From NCBI GenBank assembly GCA_946122785.1, contig CAMGYJ010000004.1, positions 8,826,150 through 8,890,149 of the forward strand: a stretch of DNA of 64,000 nt. Direction: 5' to 3'. The position numbers were made by a program, and so were the translations under genes. Positions 46,217-58,960 of this stretch are shown here, one piece after another; position 1 is the stretch's first letter, and each line of letters opens with the position of its first letter. Source of the stretch: Linum tenue (taxonomy: Eukaryota; Streptophyta; Magnoliopsida; Malpighiales; Linaceae). A model generated the notes under the pieces. That model worked only from the letters and a program-made list of their open reading frames with translations. It had not been told where the DNA came from and made no database searches.

Positions 46217-46596
46217 GTTTAAAATTTGGAGAGGGAATGGCGAAAAGCGATCGTCGAGCTCTAGAGATTCCCGCGTACATGTCGAGACCTTACGTTCCTC
46301 CTTTCATCTCATCGATCCCTAGCCCACACCGCCAACATTGATTCTCGGCATCGAGCTCCATGGAGGTGGCGGGCCATAAAATCCACGACCAAAGTCCCTT
46401 CATATTGTTAGGGATTCCAACAAAGTTCCCCAAATGTCAAACCATCGGAGAGGAAAGCAGAGTGCGCAGAAGCTGCCTCGATTTCATACTTCTCATCGCA
46501 CTTCCACTAGGGATGGTTCGTCGATCAGGCCATCTTCTGTGAGGAAGAGCGGCTCGTGGTCAACCGATTCAGCCATGATTGGGATGAGATCTCCAG
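46217..46596 (+). other. unrecognised exon-like segment
   Basis: Short GC-richer frames occur here, including one from 46434 with a Ser/Arg-rich run ending GMRSPG just before a good donor (CCAGGTAAGT at 46593). A 23-base exon-like piece with AG and GT borders follows at 46879-46901. I do not recognise the product. It may be a captured 5' exon. Confidence 0.25.
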
Positions 46597-47913
46597 GTAA
46601 GTACCCGCATCTTCCCTCTGTGTACTTCTTCCCGCCGACGAACTGCGGAAAACCCTAACCCTTGATTTTACACTCCCGAGAATTTGATTGGGAGCCAATT
46701 GCTGCATGGTTTACATCACGGGGAACTTGATTTGACTACGGCTACGGGTGCTGATGGATTACTCATTTCACTAATTGATTAGGTTTCCCTATTTGTTTAG
46801 CTTTTTGGGCAATTAGCAGTGATATTGGCATGTAATGAGTTAGTGGTGATGTTTCTTTCACTTTGTTATTGTTTCAGGAGGCTTGCCTTTTGTCTTTGAG
46901 GTAAGGGAACTTGAAAATACTCCGTTTTATGGAACATGGGGAATATAGCAAATCACTAGAGCCTGGTGATGAGTTTTAACTTAGTGGGTCACCTCTTGAA
47001 ACTTTGCATCAAATTTTCGTTAATGATTTCTTGCTTTGTCTACTGCTGTATGTTCTGTTTTCTCTTAGGGGCAGCAGAGCTGTATTTTTCAGTTATGGGC
47101 GTAATATGGGCAAGGCAAGCTTTTGAACACTGCATTAACTCGGCGATTCAAGTTTCTAAAATGATTCTGTTTGGCTCCCCAAAAACCAATCTGAGTGCGA
47201 ATGCAGCTCATCTGGATTATGGGTTCTGGTTTTTTCGTTGTCGTTATAGATATGTGTGTTCATGTTTTAGGTAAGACTTGTTTTGTCTGTTCCTACTATC
47301 TAGGTTCCTGAAGTGAACCCTCTGGTTTGCCTGTTGAATTTGCAGCTCCAAAAGTTTGCAATGCGATTCTTGTAATCTTCTGATGCCCAACATAAATATG
47401 CTCTGTAAAGGTGAGACTAACCTTCCTTCAGGTTATTATATTAAGTGCATAAATAACAGTTGGATGTACTACCGTGGACCAAACCAATGTAGCTTTTGTG
47501 CTGAAATTTCATTGATCGATCTCTAGTCTTGATTCTGTTCTTCCTTCCTTTGGGCTCGATTTATATAGGATTTGATTGAGGAGTTAATTTGACTATGTTG
47601 ATTATCAATAAGAGATTCCATTTTTTTCTTTTGCAAAATTTGACTTTTGTTTTCCTCTCACTTGGTATTAGAAGCCGGATTACTGGTGGTAGAGTTGGTT
47701 CTGAACTTTTGTCTACTACCAAATCAAGTAATCAAGAAATCCTTCTACGAAACTCACAATAAAGGTATTCTTGATTACTCCAACAGTATCTTGTTTACAT
47801 ACTTCATATACAAGAGAGAGCTTGATGCACTCTTATAATTAGTGGTTTAATTCTCTTCACTAATGCTTTTCCCCTTTTTCATCAAACAAACTGGTTTCCT
47901 TGGCATTTGTGGG

Positions 47914-48650
47914 GCAAGGGTGGATGCAATCGACCACTACACATCAGAGATTGAGAGAATATCGGAGAGGTAAGACAACTGTCATATTGTTCTTTAGGCC
48001 ACATATCTGGAATCACTTCATGAACGATCCATAACCCTCCTGGTTTCAACCAGAATGGTCCTAACTTTCTCTAACCTTTTCTTTAGATCTCAACAGAAAT
48101 ACAGTAGGTCATGAGCAACCGGGATGCTGTAATGCCAGCTGCATTCGTTTCCTTTAAAACAAGATGGGCTGCTGCCACTTGTGCACAAACACAACAATCC
48201 AGGAATCCAACACAATGGCTGATTGACATTGAATGGGCTCCAGAACCCCGGGATGTGTACTGGGACAACTTGGCCATATCATATGTTTCACTCGCAATCA
48301 GGAGGCTCGTCATTGGTGTCGCATTCTTCTTCCTCACCACTTATACTTGCTGGCTTCTTTTGTGCAGGAAAGTCAAAGTCTGTTATCCAAGGTTTCCTTC
48401 TTGGACTCGCTCTCAACTTGTTCCTCATCTTTCTCCCCACAATCTTGATGATAATGTTGAAATTCGAGGGATTTGTTAGTCTTTCCACATTGGAGAGGAG
48501 ATATGTAACCAGATACTACATTTTCCAGTTCATCAATGTGTTCCTTGGCAGCATAATCACAATTCACAGGAACTGCATTTCGGCAACTGGACAATTTCAT
48601 ACACCATTCTGCAACTGAGAATGAATCCATAGTACTATTTAGCTGTTGAA
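47914..48650 (+). pseudogene. CSC1-like (DUF221, ERD4-type) channel pseudogene
   Basis: Exon 47914-47969 reads ARVDAIDHYTSEIERISE with a GT donor. The next exon, from 48087, holds an in-frame TAG, then AVMPAAFVSFKTRWAAATCA, TQQSRNPTQW, EWAPEPRDVYWDNLA and RRLVIGVAFFFLT. After a deletion and frame change, SVIQGFLLGLALNLFLIFLP and FEGFVSLSTLERR follow, and after another shift GTAFRQLDNFIHHSA. These are hallmark blocks of plant CSC1/OSCA-type mechanosensitive calcium channels, in the right order. N-terminal helices and the C-terminal third are missing. Two frameshifts and a stop make it non-functional. Confidence 0.88.
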
Positions 48651-48708
48651 TTTTACATAGTAAAAATTCAAAGAAATGAAACTGACTGCATTGTAATATA
48701 TTGTGCAG

Positions 48709-48957
48709 GGTTCTTAATTACACGGCTATAACAGAGGATGCAGTGGCTCTTGCGCTGAAAGCAGGTACTCTCCGAATTTAAACCACGATGACGGCTTCAT
48801 GATCAATGCATTTTTACATAATCTTTAAAGCTTAAGAAAAAGAAAAGCCTTCTGATGGTGATTTGTTTCAGGGGTAAATATGGACTGTGGAAATGCACCT
48901 GCCATTGCAGAATTGTCAGCCATTCCTGAATTGGTTTCTGAAAGCAGATCAGTGTGA
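48709..48957 (+). pseudogene. GH3 beta-xylosidase-like fragment, two exons
   Basis: Exon-like pieces 48709-48764 and 48872-48957 have good AG and GT borders. Joined in phase they encode NYTAITEDAVALALKAGVNM and then DCG. This matches the segment of plant family GH3 beta-D-xylosidases where TPE-AVA-AL-AG-D--CG follows the catalytic SDCD motif. After DCG the sequence loses similarity and stops. It begins only 60 bp after the CSC1-like remnant, so it is a chimeric junction. Confidence 0.6.
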
Positions 48958-49312
48958 CAGCAGCAGTGACATATTTCTAGTCCAACCAGGGTGTAAGTGT
49001 TCATCAGGCTCTCTCATGCACTCGGCTGAGTTATAGATCATCAAGGTGTAACTCTAGATGTTTTCTTGTGTTTAGAATATGTTTAGAATATTCCGAACGT
49101 CATATTAATGATATATGGAGTGATATTTTTTTCAGATTGTCGATCATTGAACTGGTTATGGAGAGATATAATAAGAAAAACCACAGTTTATCGTAGTGTT
49201 TTTGTTCACTATTTATTTGGTGTTGAATAGTTAGGAAAACTCAATGTTTCGGTTCTCTCATATGGGTTCACATTTGGAGAATATTAAATATATTGGAAAA
49301 ATTATTTATTTA
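48958..49312. other. intergenic, no gene seen
   Basis: AT-rich, with no motif recognised. Confidence 0.35.
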
Positions 49313-49491
49313 GGTGTGGGTGGGTACCCATGGGTCGGGTATACCTAAACCCAAACCCAACCCAACCTGTGAATAATGTAGTGGGTTTAAACCCGAACCC
49401 GGCCCAAAACCCGTCAACACGGGTTTTACCCGCGTTGACCGGGTTGGGTCAGATAGGGTATCCGTGGGTTCGGGTTTTGTTGTCATCCCTA
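49313..49491 (-). mobile_element. truncated hAT element (same family as 25362-26054)
   Basis: Read on the minus strand from 49491 it begins TAGGGATGACAACAAAACCC and follows the first ~180 bp of the full element. The other end is missing. Confidence 0.85.
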
Positions 49492-49678
49492 CTCCCAGAT
49501 ACACTCCATCTATTCTCAATAAATAATCATTCAAATTCATTGCCTAAAAAAAATTCAAGGCTTGCAACAAATGTTTGCCAACAACGATAATAACTATTTG
49601 ACATGTTTTCGATCAGTTGTTTGGTATTTTATAAACATCATTGATCATATACTTTGATTGCTTCCTTAATTATTTATA

Positions 49679-50123
49679 GGGTAAATACAATTTAATATCC
49701 AAACCTTTCATTTTAAACAATATAATAGCCAAACCTTTTCAAAAACAATATAATATCCAAATTGTCAACTTTTCGTCCGTTTGACCATTAGTTGACACTT
49801 CAAGCAGGCTTTGTTTAGGGGAAATTGTCACAATACAGCTTTGTTTTCTTGTTTAGGCATTGCAGATGACTGAATATTTAGATATTCTATACCATCATGG
49901 TGGAGTCATGGACTTCTCAGGTTTAGAACCACGATATTTTGGTGGTTTTTCAGAGAAGATACCGATGGATATTGATGAAGTGTCGTAATTCAAACTTGAT
50001 GAAGTGTCAACAAACAGTCAAACAGACGAAAAGTTTACGATTTGGATATTAGATTGTTTTCGAAAAGGTTTGACTATTATATTGTTTAAAATAAAAAATT
50101 TGGATATTAAATTGTATTTACCA
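49679..50123. mobile_element. MULE-type miniature element, 445 bp
   Basis: Inverted ends of about 120 bp begin GGGTAAATACAATTTAATAT on the left, and the right end reads TGGTAAATACAATTTAATAT when reversed. A perfect 9-bp duplication TTATTTATA flanks it (49670-49678, 50124-50132), the size left by Mutator-type transposases. It is non-coding. Confidence 0.9.
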
Positions 50124-50230
50124 TTATTTATAAGCAACTACTCAAGCAAAACAACCACCACTATATAAAATATCTGAACCAAAATGAATTACTTTTTGCA
50201 CACATTTCAAAATTTGGAATATATCAATCT

Positions 50231-50256
50231 GGCCAATGGGCCGGGTTTAGCGCTAG
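50231..50256 (+). mobile_element. Helitron 3' terminus, same family as 16039
   Basis: GGCCAATGGGCCGGGTTTAG forms a hairpin and is followed by CG, CTAG and T. It resembles the end at 16011-16040 in stem sequence, spacing and even the flanking TAGGG. The 5' end was not found. Confidence 0.55.
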
Positions 50257-50499
50257 TAGGGATTAGAGTTGTGTTTTGGTTTCAGAATTCGCAAAGGGAA
50301 AATGGCCAACTAAAACGACATGGTTTTGATGTTCGTTGGCGGTTAACTACTAATTTAAATCGAACTATTGATTAGTGGTTAACCACTAACTGAAAAAAGT
50401 TATTATCGAACACTGAACCAATACATTGTTAGATTCAACAGAAAATCAAATTGGTATGAACATGACCAAACCATGAGCATAGTCCAATAATAAAAGATA

Positions 50500-51847
50500 G
50501 GCTTAATACACCTGTATAGCCATAAATTTTCACTTTATAACAACAATAGACACATTTTGAAAAATACACTATAATAGTCATTCCGTCAATAACTTTAACA
50601 AAATCATCATCAATGTTGACGGACTAACATCTTCTGATGACATGGAGATTTTTCTCAAACGTCATGCCAGGTGGAAATATTCAAATACAAAAAAAAAAAT
50701 ACATAAATAAAACAAAAAAGGATAAATCACATCTCCCTCTTTACTAACCCCTCAACCAACCCATCTCCCTCTCCGAGACTCCGACGATTAGAGCTCTTCC
50801 TTTTTCTTCTTTCTCCGCCAGGGTATTCATATTGTTCTTTCCCTGAGTAGCTGGTATCGTCGTTGCCGCATCATCCACCATTCTCCTCTGTTCGTCATTC
50901 GGCTCGGAGTGAAACAGATCGAAGAGAATGAGAGCCACTCCGCAGCGTCGATTGTCGAAACCCCAACCATCGCCAACGCTCGGCTGGCTCCGACACTGAT
51001 TTTCAGATCCGGTCGTGGTCTTAGAGGCGCGGGTTTGCAACCGCATATCATCTCCAGATCTGCCACCGCCTTTTCCATTCTCCTTCACCGAGAACTCCAG
51101 AACTCACCGGAGAGATTGAGACCGTAGTAGACCTCCGACCCGCCGCTACCCCTTATCAGATCTGCTTCAAATCGAGAGTTTTTCAATTTTTACTTTCTTG
51201 CCTTACTGAATGTCAGATTCGAAATTGTAGGGTTTCTATGTTGTTTGAAGTGGGTTGAATTAGTCGTTGGAGGTGGATTTATTGGTGATGATTTCAGTGG
51301 GCATTCTTATCGTCAGAGGTGGATTTTGGCATTTGGATTTTTCCTCGTAAGTGGACTAGCTAATCTAGGCAAGGTAAGGAAGGTTCTTGATTTGGTGTTC
51401 GCTTTGTAGGAGATGAGAGACACTTAAAAGAGCTAATTTTGTCAGTCGAATTTTGTGTTTGCAATCGCAGAATTGGGTCCAACCACCGCAGACGCCGAGG
51501 TCGTCGGGACTCCCCGTCGAGAGGGAAGGATTAAAGAAAAATAGAAATAGAAAATTATTGAAATAATACTTTATTTTTTGAAATTATTTGGAGTTTTTTT
51601 TTCAAAATAAGAGGTGGCATCCACGTGGCATAACGAGTCTAGTTGGAGCTTATGTGTCGTCTAGGTGGCATCTACGTCAGATTATCATCCATTTAACTGA
51701 CGGCATTCCTAACGCCGTTAAACTTTGACGGAAATGGCTAAAGTTGTCAACCTAGTTTCAAAAGTATGGCTATATTTGTATATTTGTTGAAATTTGACTA
51801 TTATTGTCACAAAGCCAATAGGTATGGCTATGCGGGTGTATTAAACC
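50500..51847. mobile_element. MULE-type element, 1.35 kb, possible captured DNA
   Basis: The ends are inverted repeats (GGCTTAATACACCTGTATAG left; GGTTTAATACACCCGCATAG right, reversed). A perfect 9-bp duplication TAAAAGATA flanks it (50491-50499, 51848-51856). Bases 50740-51160 are much GC-richer and resemble plant exonic or 5' UTR sequence, though no product is recognised. There is no transposase. Confidence 0.88.
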
Positions 51848-51856
51848 TAAAAGATA

Positions 51857-52566
51857 TCTTATGACAAAGAACCATACCATCATTGTATTTGATCCAGTCC
51901 AAATATCAATTTATTTTTTAATTATTTATAAAGGCAATAAATTTTGGCTGTTAGGGATTTTGTAATTTCTCAAATTCAAGTTTTTAAAATAGATGATGGG
52001 AATCAGTTATTTTCTTCCAATTTTGTCCCTCCCAATTTTATTAAATCCCAACCCTACCCCTACCTTTCACATCATCGGACATCCCTTCTTCCCTCTGCCG
52101 TCTCTCGATCATTCATCCCCTCAAAATCCAAACACGGCAATCATCGTTTCCTAGCTCGACGAAGATTGGATACGCCGGCAGAGGCTCAAGCTCAGGCAGA
52201 TGACTTTTGCCGTGCTTGATTTCCGGTGAGGACGCCGACTGAAGCAATCCGCCGCTTGCAAGCCAGTCGAAGGTTTGGTCCCGGTCTCTTCTCTCCCATT
52301 TTTATCATCCGCCGCCGTCAGCAGCAGCAGCAGCAACCTGCCGCCTGCAAGCTCCCTCGGTCCTTGGCCTGGTTTCGATCTCTCTCTCACTGATTTCATC
52401 ACCGGCCGCCGCCTACATCAACCCACCGTCTGCTGCAAGTTCCCTCGCGGCAGAGGTACCACTACCATCTAGGACAAGTCGAAGGGAAGAAGGGCAAAAC
52501 TGTATTTTGCAGTTTCTCATCGAAAACCCTGACTTATAAACCGTGGGATTGTGTGCAAAATCCTAG
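51857..52566. other. no recognised gene; GC-richer block at 52030-52470
   Basis: Short frames exist on both strands (for example 51944-52219 plus), with Ser/Pro-rich composition and a CAG/GCA run near 52319-52337. No domain or clear splice structure is seen. Confidence 0.3.
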
Positions 52567-53608
52567 ACTTTACGCTATGTTTGGCAACAAGGGCGGTGCA
52601 AATTTGAGGGGGGTACAATTAGGGGTGTAAATTGTAGGAGGGAGCAAATTTGATAGAGGTGCAAATTAGGGGGTAAATTGTTGTTTGGGAGAAAAAGTAG
52701 GAGGGTGCAAAGTAGAGTGTAAATTTAATTGGTGTATTAATTAATAATATTATATTATTAAAAATTAAGAAATATTTAAAAATTAATAATTCTTTCTCAC
52801 TTACCCACCCTCTTTCCTCATTTACATTGTCGACATTTTTTATTTCCTTCTCTGGCTTTTCCTCTTCCTCACTACCTCTCTGCAATCTTTTATTTTCTCT
52901 TCTCCGCCGCACAAGAATCCAAAACCACAAATCACCCACATCTTCAATCATTCTCCAGCCGATTCCACCGTCTCCAAACCTTCGCCATCCAATTCCCGCC
53001 GGATTTTGCTTGCCCTGCTTCGCGCCGAGGAAGAGAGAAAATAACGGCGGCCAAATCCGGTGATACGAGGAAGGGAGTAGGGGGGTTAATTCTACTGAAA
53101 ATGCACTAGTCAAGGCGAGATTCTGCTTGCATGCTTGTTTTCTTTTGATTTCTCCGACGTTCTTAATTCCGACCCATTTTTTCCATCTAGGTTTTCTGGT
53201 TTTGTATTTTGGATGAGGGAGTCGCCGCCGGCAAGGAGAAAAATGGGCTTTTATACTCTCGCCGTCCAGCAGACTCTACCTACACTTTGCATGCAGTCCC
53301 TGCTCGAGGGAATCCTCTTCATCGATGATCAATCCTCGCCGGATTTCTCTCTTCCTGTCGCTGGGCCGATCTGGGATTCCGCTAACCACATTTATTTCCC
53401 TTTTTTTTTCGGTATTGATTTAGTTCTCCTTTTCTCTCTCCAATTCCGCCCCAATTTGGGGGGCTTGCCAAAACAGTGAAAATGCCCCTACTTTGCCAAC
53501 CCCTACTCCTGTTCATAAATATCCAAACGAGGGGAACTTCCTCGGGATTCCAATTTGCCCCTCACATTTACCCCTCCTCCCACTTACCCCAGCCTTCCAA
53601 ACAGAGTG
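52567..53608. mobile_element. possible TIR element upstream of the TFIIIC-like gene
   Basis: The left end CTATGTTTGGCAACAAGGG and the right end, reversed, CTCTGTTTGGAAGGCTGGGG are similar. Both are followed by G-rich GGGGTAAATT-type words. No clear target duplication was found. The interior has GC-rich blocks with no recognised product. Confidence 0.35.
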
Positions 53609-53933
53609 TTAGAAAACCCACATCCGACCCTAAATTCCACTCCTCGGTTCTCTTCTTCAGTTCTTCTCTGTGTGCTTAAATTAATTGCTTCCTCTGAGAA
53701 TCGACCTCGCGATCTTTGTCTCCCTCCCTCTGCGATTCATCAATTCTCGCTCTCTATTCCCTCCATAACCATAAATATACAGAACTTCAAATTCCCTCCT
53801 CCCGACGCTAACGAAATCCTCCACCAACTGAAAAACTCAACAACCCTCCCCTCTCTGCTTCACTACTCCCCACCCGCCTTATCCTCTCTTCTCCTCATTT
53901 TTCTCAGATCAGCAGAGGAAGTAGAGAAACCCA

Positions 53934-56900
53934 ATGGTGGCTTCCAGATTTCAAGCGGCTTCCTTGGTCGGTGCCCCTTCCTGCCCCAACGCCATTGCTT
54001 GGTCTGACGAGAACTTGATCGCAGTCGCTTCCGGCCACATTGTCACCATTCTGGTAACCTCCTTTCTGCTCACTCCTTGCTGTCCCAGTCGTCGCAACTT
54101 CGTTTGTTCTTTAGCTGATTCCGTCTGGTGTTTTTGTTTTCTCTCCCCAGAATCCAGCTTCGCCAATTGAACCTCGCGGCACTATCGCGGTTCCTACCGG
54201 AAAACATTACCCAATTGGCAGAGTTGAAAAAGAAGGTACCTTTTCTCCCTTTTTCTTCTTTCTTCCAAAATTTCCGCCAAAGGGTTTCTGTTAAGACGTT
54301 CCCGCCAACTGGTGGTTGCTTGCCTGGTCTGCAGATTTGCTCTCCGGTGACCTGCTGCCCACTGCTTTATCGAGGGATCGAAAACCCTGTGCTAGGTCAA
54401 TTGCTTGGTCTTCTCTTGGAATGTCTCCTAATTATGGGTATGTACCTCCAATTACACCTTTCCTTTGATGTGACTAGAATAGCTTCAGACCCGTTTTGTT
54501 TTTCAGCTGTTTGCTTGCAGTTTGTACATTTGAAGGATGTGTGAAGGTCTATCGCCCACCCTTTTGTGATTACAGCACCAACTGGATAGAGGTATGCTTT
54601 CAGTGGTATTCCATTTTTAATGAGTTGATTGCAAATTTTTGTATGCCATCTGAATCAGAATACCAATTCTTTTTTTGCAAATTCATATTAGGCTGCTGAT
54701 ATATCAGACATGCTGTATGATCATCTTGCAAAGATTAACTTTGTGGAGATAGACATCTCTACTTCAGAAATTCCTTCTGTGAGTTCTAAGGGCTTCTCTT
54801 ACTACATGTTGTTATGATTTTTCATTTTTTGGCATGGTCTGTGGGGTCATGTTTGTCTTGAGTAATGAAAGGTGAGTCTCATATCCATTTATGCATGTCA
54901 GAATGGAGGGTCAAAGGGAAAATCTGCTGAGGATGATATGCCCAATTCGTCAACTGGCAAGATACTCAAGCCTGTTGTATTGAAGCAATACAAGCGGAGA
55001 CGAGTTACCGTTGCTGCTCAGATGTAAAACTGCTTGTTCTTGTCTCTTACGCTGTTTGCTCTTACCATAGTATGTTTTTATTGTTTGCACATCTCATATT
55101 TGTAATTTTTCAGATATAATTTGTTGAAATGTTTGTACGCATATCTCATAATAGCTTGTCTCTCCATTGTGCTGTTTTACATGATGATGCTGCAGAAGCA
55201 GTCATGCTGATAGTTTTGAGCAACAATTATCAGAACCTAGACATGCTGAGATTACTAGCACTAAACCCACCCTTCTCAGAATATTGGATAGCAAGAAATC
55301 GCCCAAGGTAAGCTTTCCGAAATCAGGTTCTTTACCATACCCTTCTCCTTTTTTTCACCAGTCATTATGCTTCAAGCAATATTGGCATTTCTGCATGGGG
55401 ACTAATTTGCTTATGTGCGCAGACAAAGCTCGCCAAGCTGGGAAAGAATAAAATGGGAAGCTGTACATTTCCGCTTTTAATTTCAAAGGAGTATGCTGCT
55501 CGTAGTGCACTGCTTTCCTCACTTGTGGTTACATGGTCTCCATTATTGTGTTCACCATCAAACAAAAGTTTCCCATCTTCAGATGATCCATTCCAGAAAT
55601 ATTCTATTCTAGCTGTTGGAGGGAAGTCGGGTAAAATTTCATTCTGGAGAATTAGTGCACCTCAATGCTATTCAATTGAGCAATGTAAAGCCCCTACTGG
55701 TGTACTGTTTCTTGGGCTTCTTCAGGCGCATACTTCATGGGTAACTGCAGTGAGTTTGGAATTACTTGTTTCAAACTGTGAGCCCCGGGTTGTAATGGTT
55801 ACTGGCAGTACAGACGGAAGGTGAGTTAAAGGTAAACAAGACACCCAAGTATAGTTCAGAATGCTACAATGAGGACTGAATTCTTTTTTCTCCTTTTTCA
55901 TCTTCAGTGTGAAGTTGTGGCTGGGGAATGTGGAAGAGCTGAGTAAGTTATCAGAAGCTAGTAAAGCAGCTCCCTTTGTCCTAGTAAAGGAGGTAGCTGT
56001 TTGCAGTCTGGTTGTAACTGTTTATATTCATTTGAATTAATGTTGGGCTTCAGTACTAACATTAGCCTTCCAACAGGTTATTCGTGTAAATATTGTCCCA
56101 ATTTCGGTTCTTTCGGTGCTGCTACCTGTTCAACCTGTGGATAAAATGCGTATAGCAGTTGGCAAAGGATCAGGGTCTTTTGAAATTTGGACATGTGACA
56201 CATCAAACTTCAAACTTGACAAAGCTGGATGTCATGATGCTCATGACTATGCTGTATGTACTCTAAATCTGTTCCTCTCTCTCCATCTCTCTCGGTTCTC
56301 TCAACCATAACTTACACTAGAAAGGATGCATCAGGTTACAGGTTTGTGTTGGTCTTCAGATGGACTTTCTTTGTACAGCTGTGGCCAGGTAACATCATTC
56401 ATAGAAATGGACAAACTAGCAAAATTGACCCTATTGTTATTATGTGTCAGATTGTTAACGCTCCAACTTTCAACATGTTCCAGGACAACTATTTACGTAG
56501 CTGGATCTTACGTGGGGGATGCCTCTCCGAAGTGTCCATCCCCTCGAACATTCCTGGTCAAACCGGTTCACATGAAGTGGGTGGTTTGCTAACTTCCCTG
56601 TGTCTCCTTTTCTATCGGAATCCCGTTTTCCCTTGAGAAAACAATGAGCTTTCTTTTGCAGGTTCCTGATGCTTTGCGTTCATGCCTGGGCGTTGTAGCA
56701 TCACCTGGAAATCTCATGGTTGCAATGGTAAGAGTATTCTCCCACGTTTTATTCTCTCAATGAAGTTTTAGTCATTTCAAACTTAAGTTAATTACTAGGT
56801 TCTTACTTCTGGCAGGTCCGTGATCTTGATGTTGAGCTATTGGGCCAAATGTACGAGGCAAGGTAAGTTTGAATAACTTGATTAGTTTGCAATCAAGTAT

Positions 56901-58424
56901 AAAAACCAATGTGATCTTAATGGAAGACCCCTCAAAATAAGTCTCACTTTCTATTTCCTGAAAAACTTGCAGGGCTCAGAAGGCTGTAGTTGAATTTTTG
57001 TGGATCGGTGGACAACCAGTGGAGAGCACCACCACCAACACTTCAATAGACTCTTACAAAGAATCATTTCCCGGATTCACCCCAAACGAATTGGCCTGCT
57101 GGGAATCCAACATCCTATGGTCATTGAAGCAGTACGAAGATCCAAATAAGTCTTTAGTAGTATGGGATATCATAACAGCTCTTTTGGTCTTCAAAGATTC
57201 GATTCCCAAGTATGTCGACTATTTACTGGGTAGATGGCTATCCACAGCATTCTTGGGTGGTCAGAACACAGATTATCGTCCCCTTGGCGAGGTGCTGACG
57301 CTTTCCTCAAAGTGCTTCTCAGAAGTCCCATCTCGCCTCTTGCACCTTTTAAATATCATGACCAGACGAATAATTCTGTCTGAGATGAAGGCCGGGGAAC
57401 TCAACTCCAGTGTCACCACTGACACTACCAGTGTCAGAAATGAGACACTTGAGCTTGGTTTGCGAACACTGCTAGGAAGTGAAAGAGAACTCCGAGAGAG
57501 GCTTGTGGGACTTAGCTTTGCGGCTGTTTCCGGTGGGTCTCACTCGGCAGCTAAAACTTCCTTACAGCCTGAAACTTGGTCTCCATTGGGAGTCATGCAG
57601 ATGGAGCAATGGGTTGTATTTAACCATGCTCACGTGAGGAATCAACTCAAGGTCCTTGCATCAGAAGCTCAGAAGCATACAAGGTAACTCCTTTCCTCCT
57701 TAAAAGCTTCATATATATCATGAGGTACTTGGTTTTGGTATTTGGGGACAGCCATATTTGTAATACCATACAATTGCACAAACATAACACTTCTGAATAA
57801 AACACATGCATTTTGAAATTCATCAAAATGATACAATCTCAAATATCATGGATTTGAAATGATTATAAAAAAAAACTAATTTTAGTGAAGTGGGATCCTG
57901 CGTCTCTTTCAGATTTTTGTACGATTTCTTATACATATGCATTGACGAGACACTGTTGTTACATTACACTCACGAAATAGCATGCAATTGGGGTAAGTGT
58001 TTGCCTGCTGAATCAATGTATGCGCATTTTGCTGACTACAAACAGGATGGGCGGTGACAGTAATGCTGCAACAGAGCAGTGCATCTTTTGTACAGCCTCA
58101 GTTCCTTTTGAGTCTCCAGAGCATGCAACTTGCCAAGGTGCAGAGAGCATCAAGGGAGACATGGAGAAACATGAAGTGCCTAGATGTGCAGTGTCAATGC
58201 AGGTTTGCCCCGCGAGTCCTTCGTGGTTCTGCATATGTTGTCGCAGGAAGGTGCACAAGCTGGCTCCTGAATATCTGTTTAAGATGCCTAGGTTTCCTAC
58301 GGATTTCAGTTCCTGGAAAGAAGCTTCTGCTGTTGAGAAGTCCCCAAGACCCTTCTGCCCATTTTGTGGGATTTTGTTGCAGAGAATGCTGCCAGATTTT
58401 TTGTTGTCGGCGCAGCCAGTGTGA
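53934..58424 (+). CDS. WD40/TFIIIC 90-kDa subunit-like protein, 16 exons
   Basis: Exons at 53934-54053, 54151-54235, 54335-54437, 54507-54591, 54692-54778, 54902-55023, 55196-55307, 55423-55820, 55908-55992, 56077-56253, 56335-56388, 56484-56576, 56662-56727, 56816-56862, 56973-57683 and 58046-58424. All have GT and AG borders and keep phase, giving 907 residues. The N-terminal two thirds form a WD40-type propeller (TFIIIC_delta domain), starting CPNAIAWSDENLIAVASGH and including AVGGKSGKISFW, TGSTDGSVKLW and VTGLCWSSDGLSLYSCGQ. The C-terminus has Cys pairs (CIFC, CICC, CPFC) typical of zf-TFIIIC. Members of this family are homologues of the TFIIIC subunit that helps load RNA polymerase III at tRNA genes. 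Length matches the Arabidopsis WD40 relative, about 890 residues. No defects seen. Confidence 0.9.
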
Positions 58425-58960
58425 AGGGGCAACGGTTGTTTGTTGTGCTGTACAATACTGTCTAGAACTATAAGTATAAAAGTAGATTTCTGTTTCTAAT
58501 GAGATGGAAAAGTGGCTTTTGCTACCGGTTCACTGTTATCATGCATGATGTAAAGTAGCCATCCATTGTAATCATGCATGATGTTACGTGCTGTACATAT
58601 GAGTAACCTGGATATTGTCTTGTTGGAGTTTTCTAATTGTCTACTCGAATTTTTTTAGAGAGAGCTAATGTCTTTGGTGATCGAACGGTTTGAATGAATC
58701 GGAGGGTGTTCCACTCTGGGTTTACTTGCTGGCCTAGCCCAATTCCAAATTATGAGGAACTGTCAGATCATGTGTACGATGGAAGCTACAGTTGGTTAGT
58801 GTGTGGGTTGAGGAGGGTTATAAGTTATAACTTTAATTTTTTCAAATCCAACAATCAAAGGACACGTAAAACATTGGTCCATTTCAATGTATAAAATAGG
58901 AGTTCAAGGTATGAGTAGATATTATCTCAGTAGCACTAAATTTCAATGAAAACAACAGCA
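58425..58960. other. 3' UTR and intergenic
   Basis: Probable 3' UTR to about 58620. No gene after it until the tRNA remnant. Confidence 0.4.

Noticed and set aside
49189..49198. CGTAGTG as a possible right end of the CACTA element starting at 46001
   Set aside because: The bases before GTAGTG do not mirror the left terminus and there is no 3-bp target duplication.
58013..58473. Alternative frames over the last exon of the TFIIIC-like gene
   Set aside because: Only the frame in phase with the upstream exons gives the Cys-pair zinc-finger pattern.
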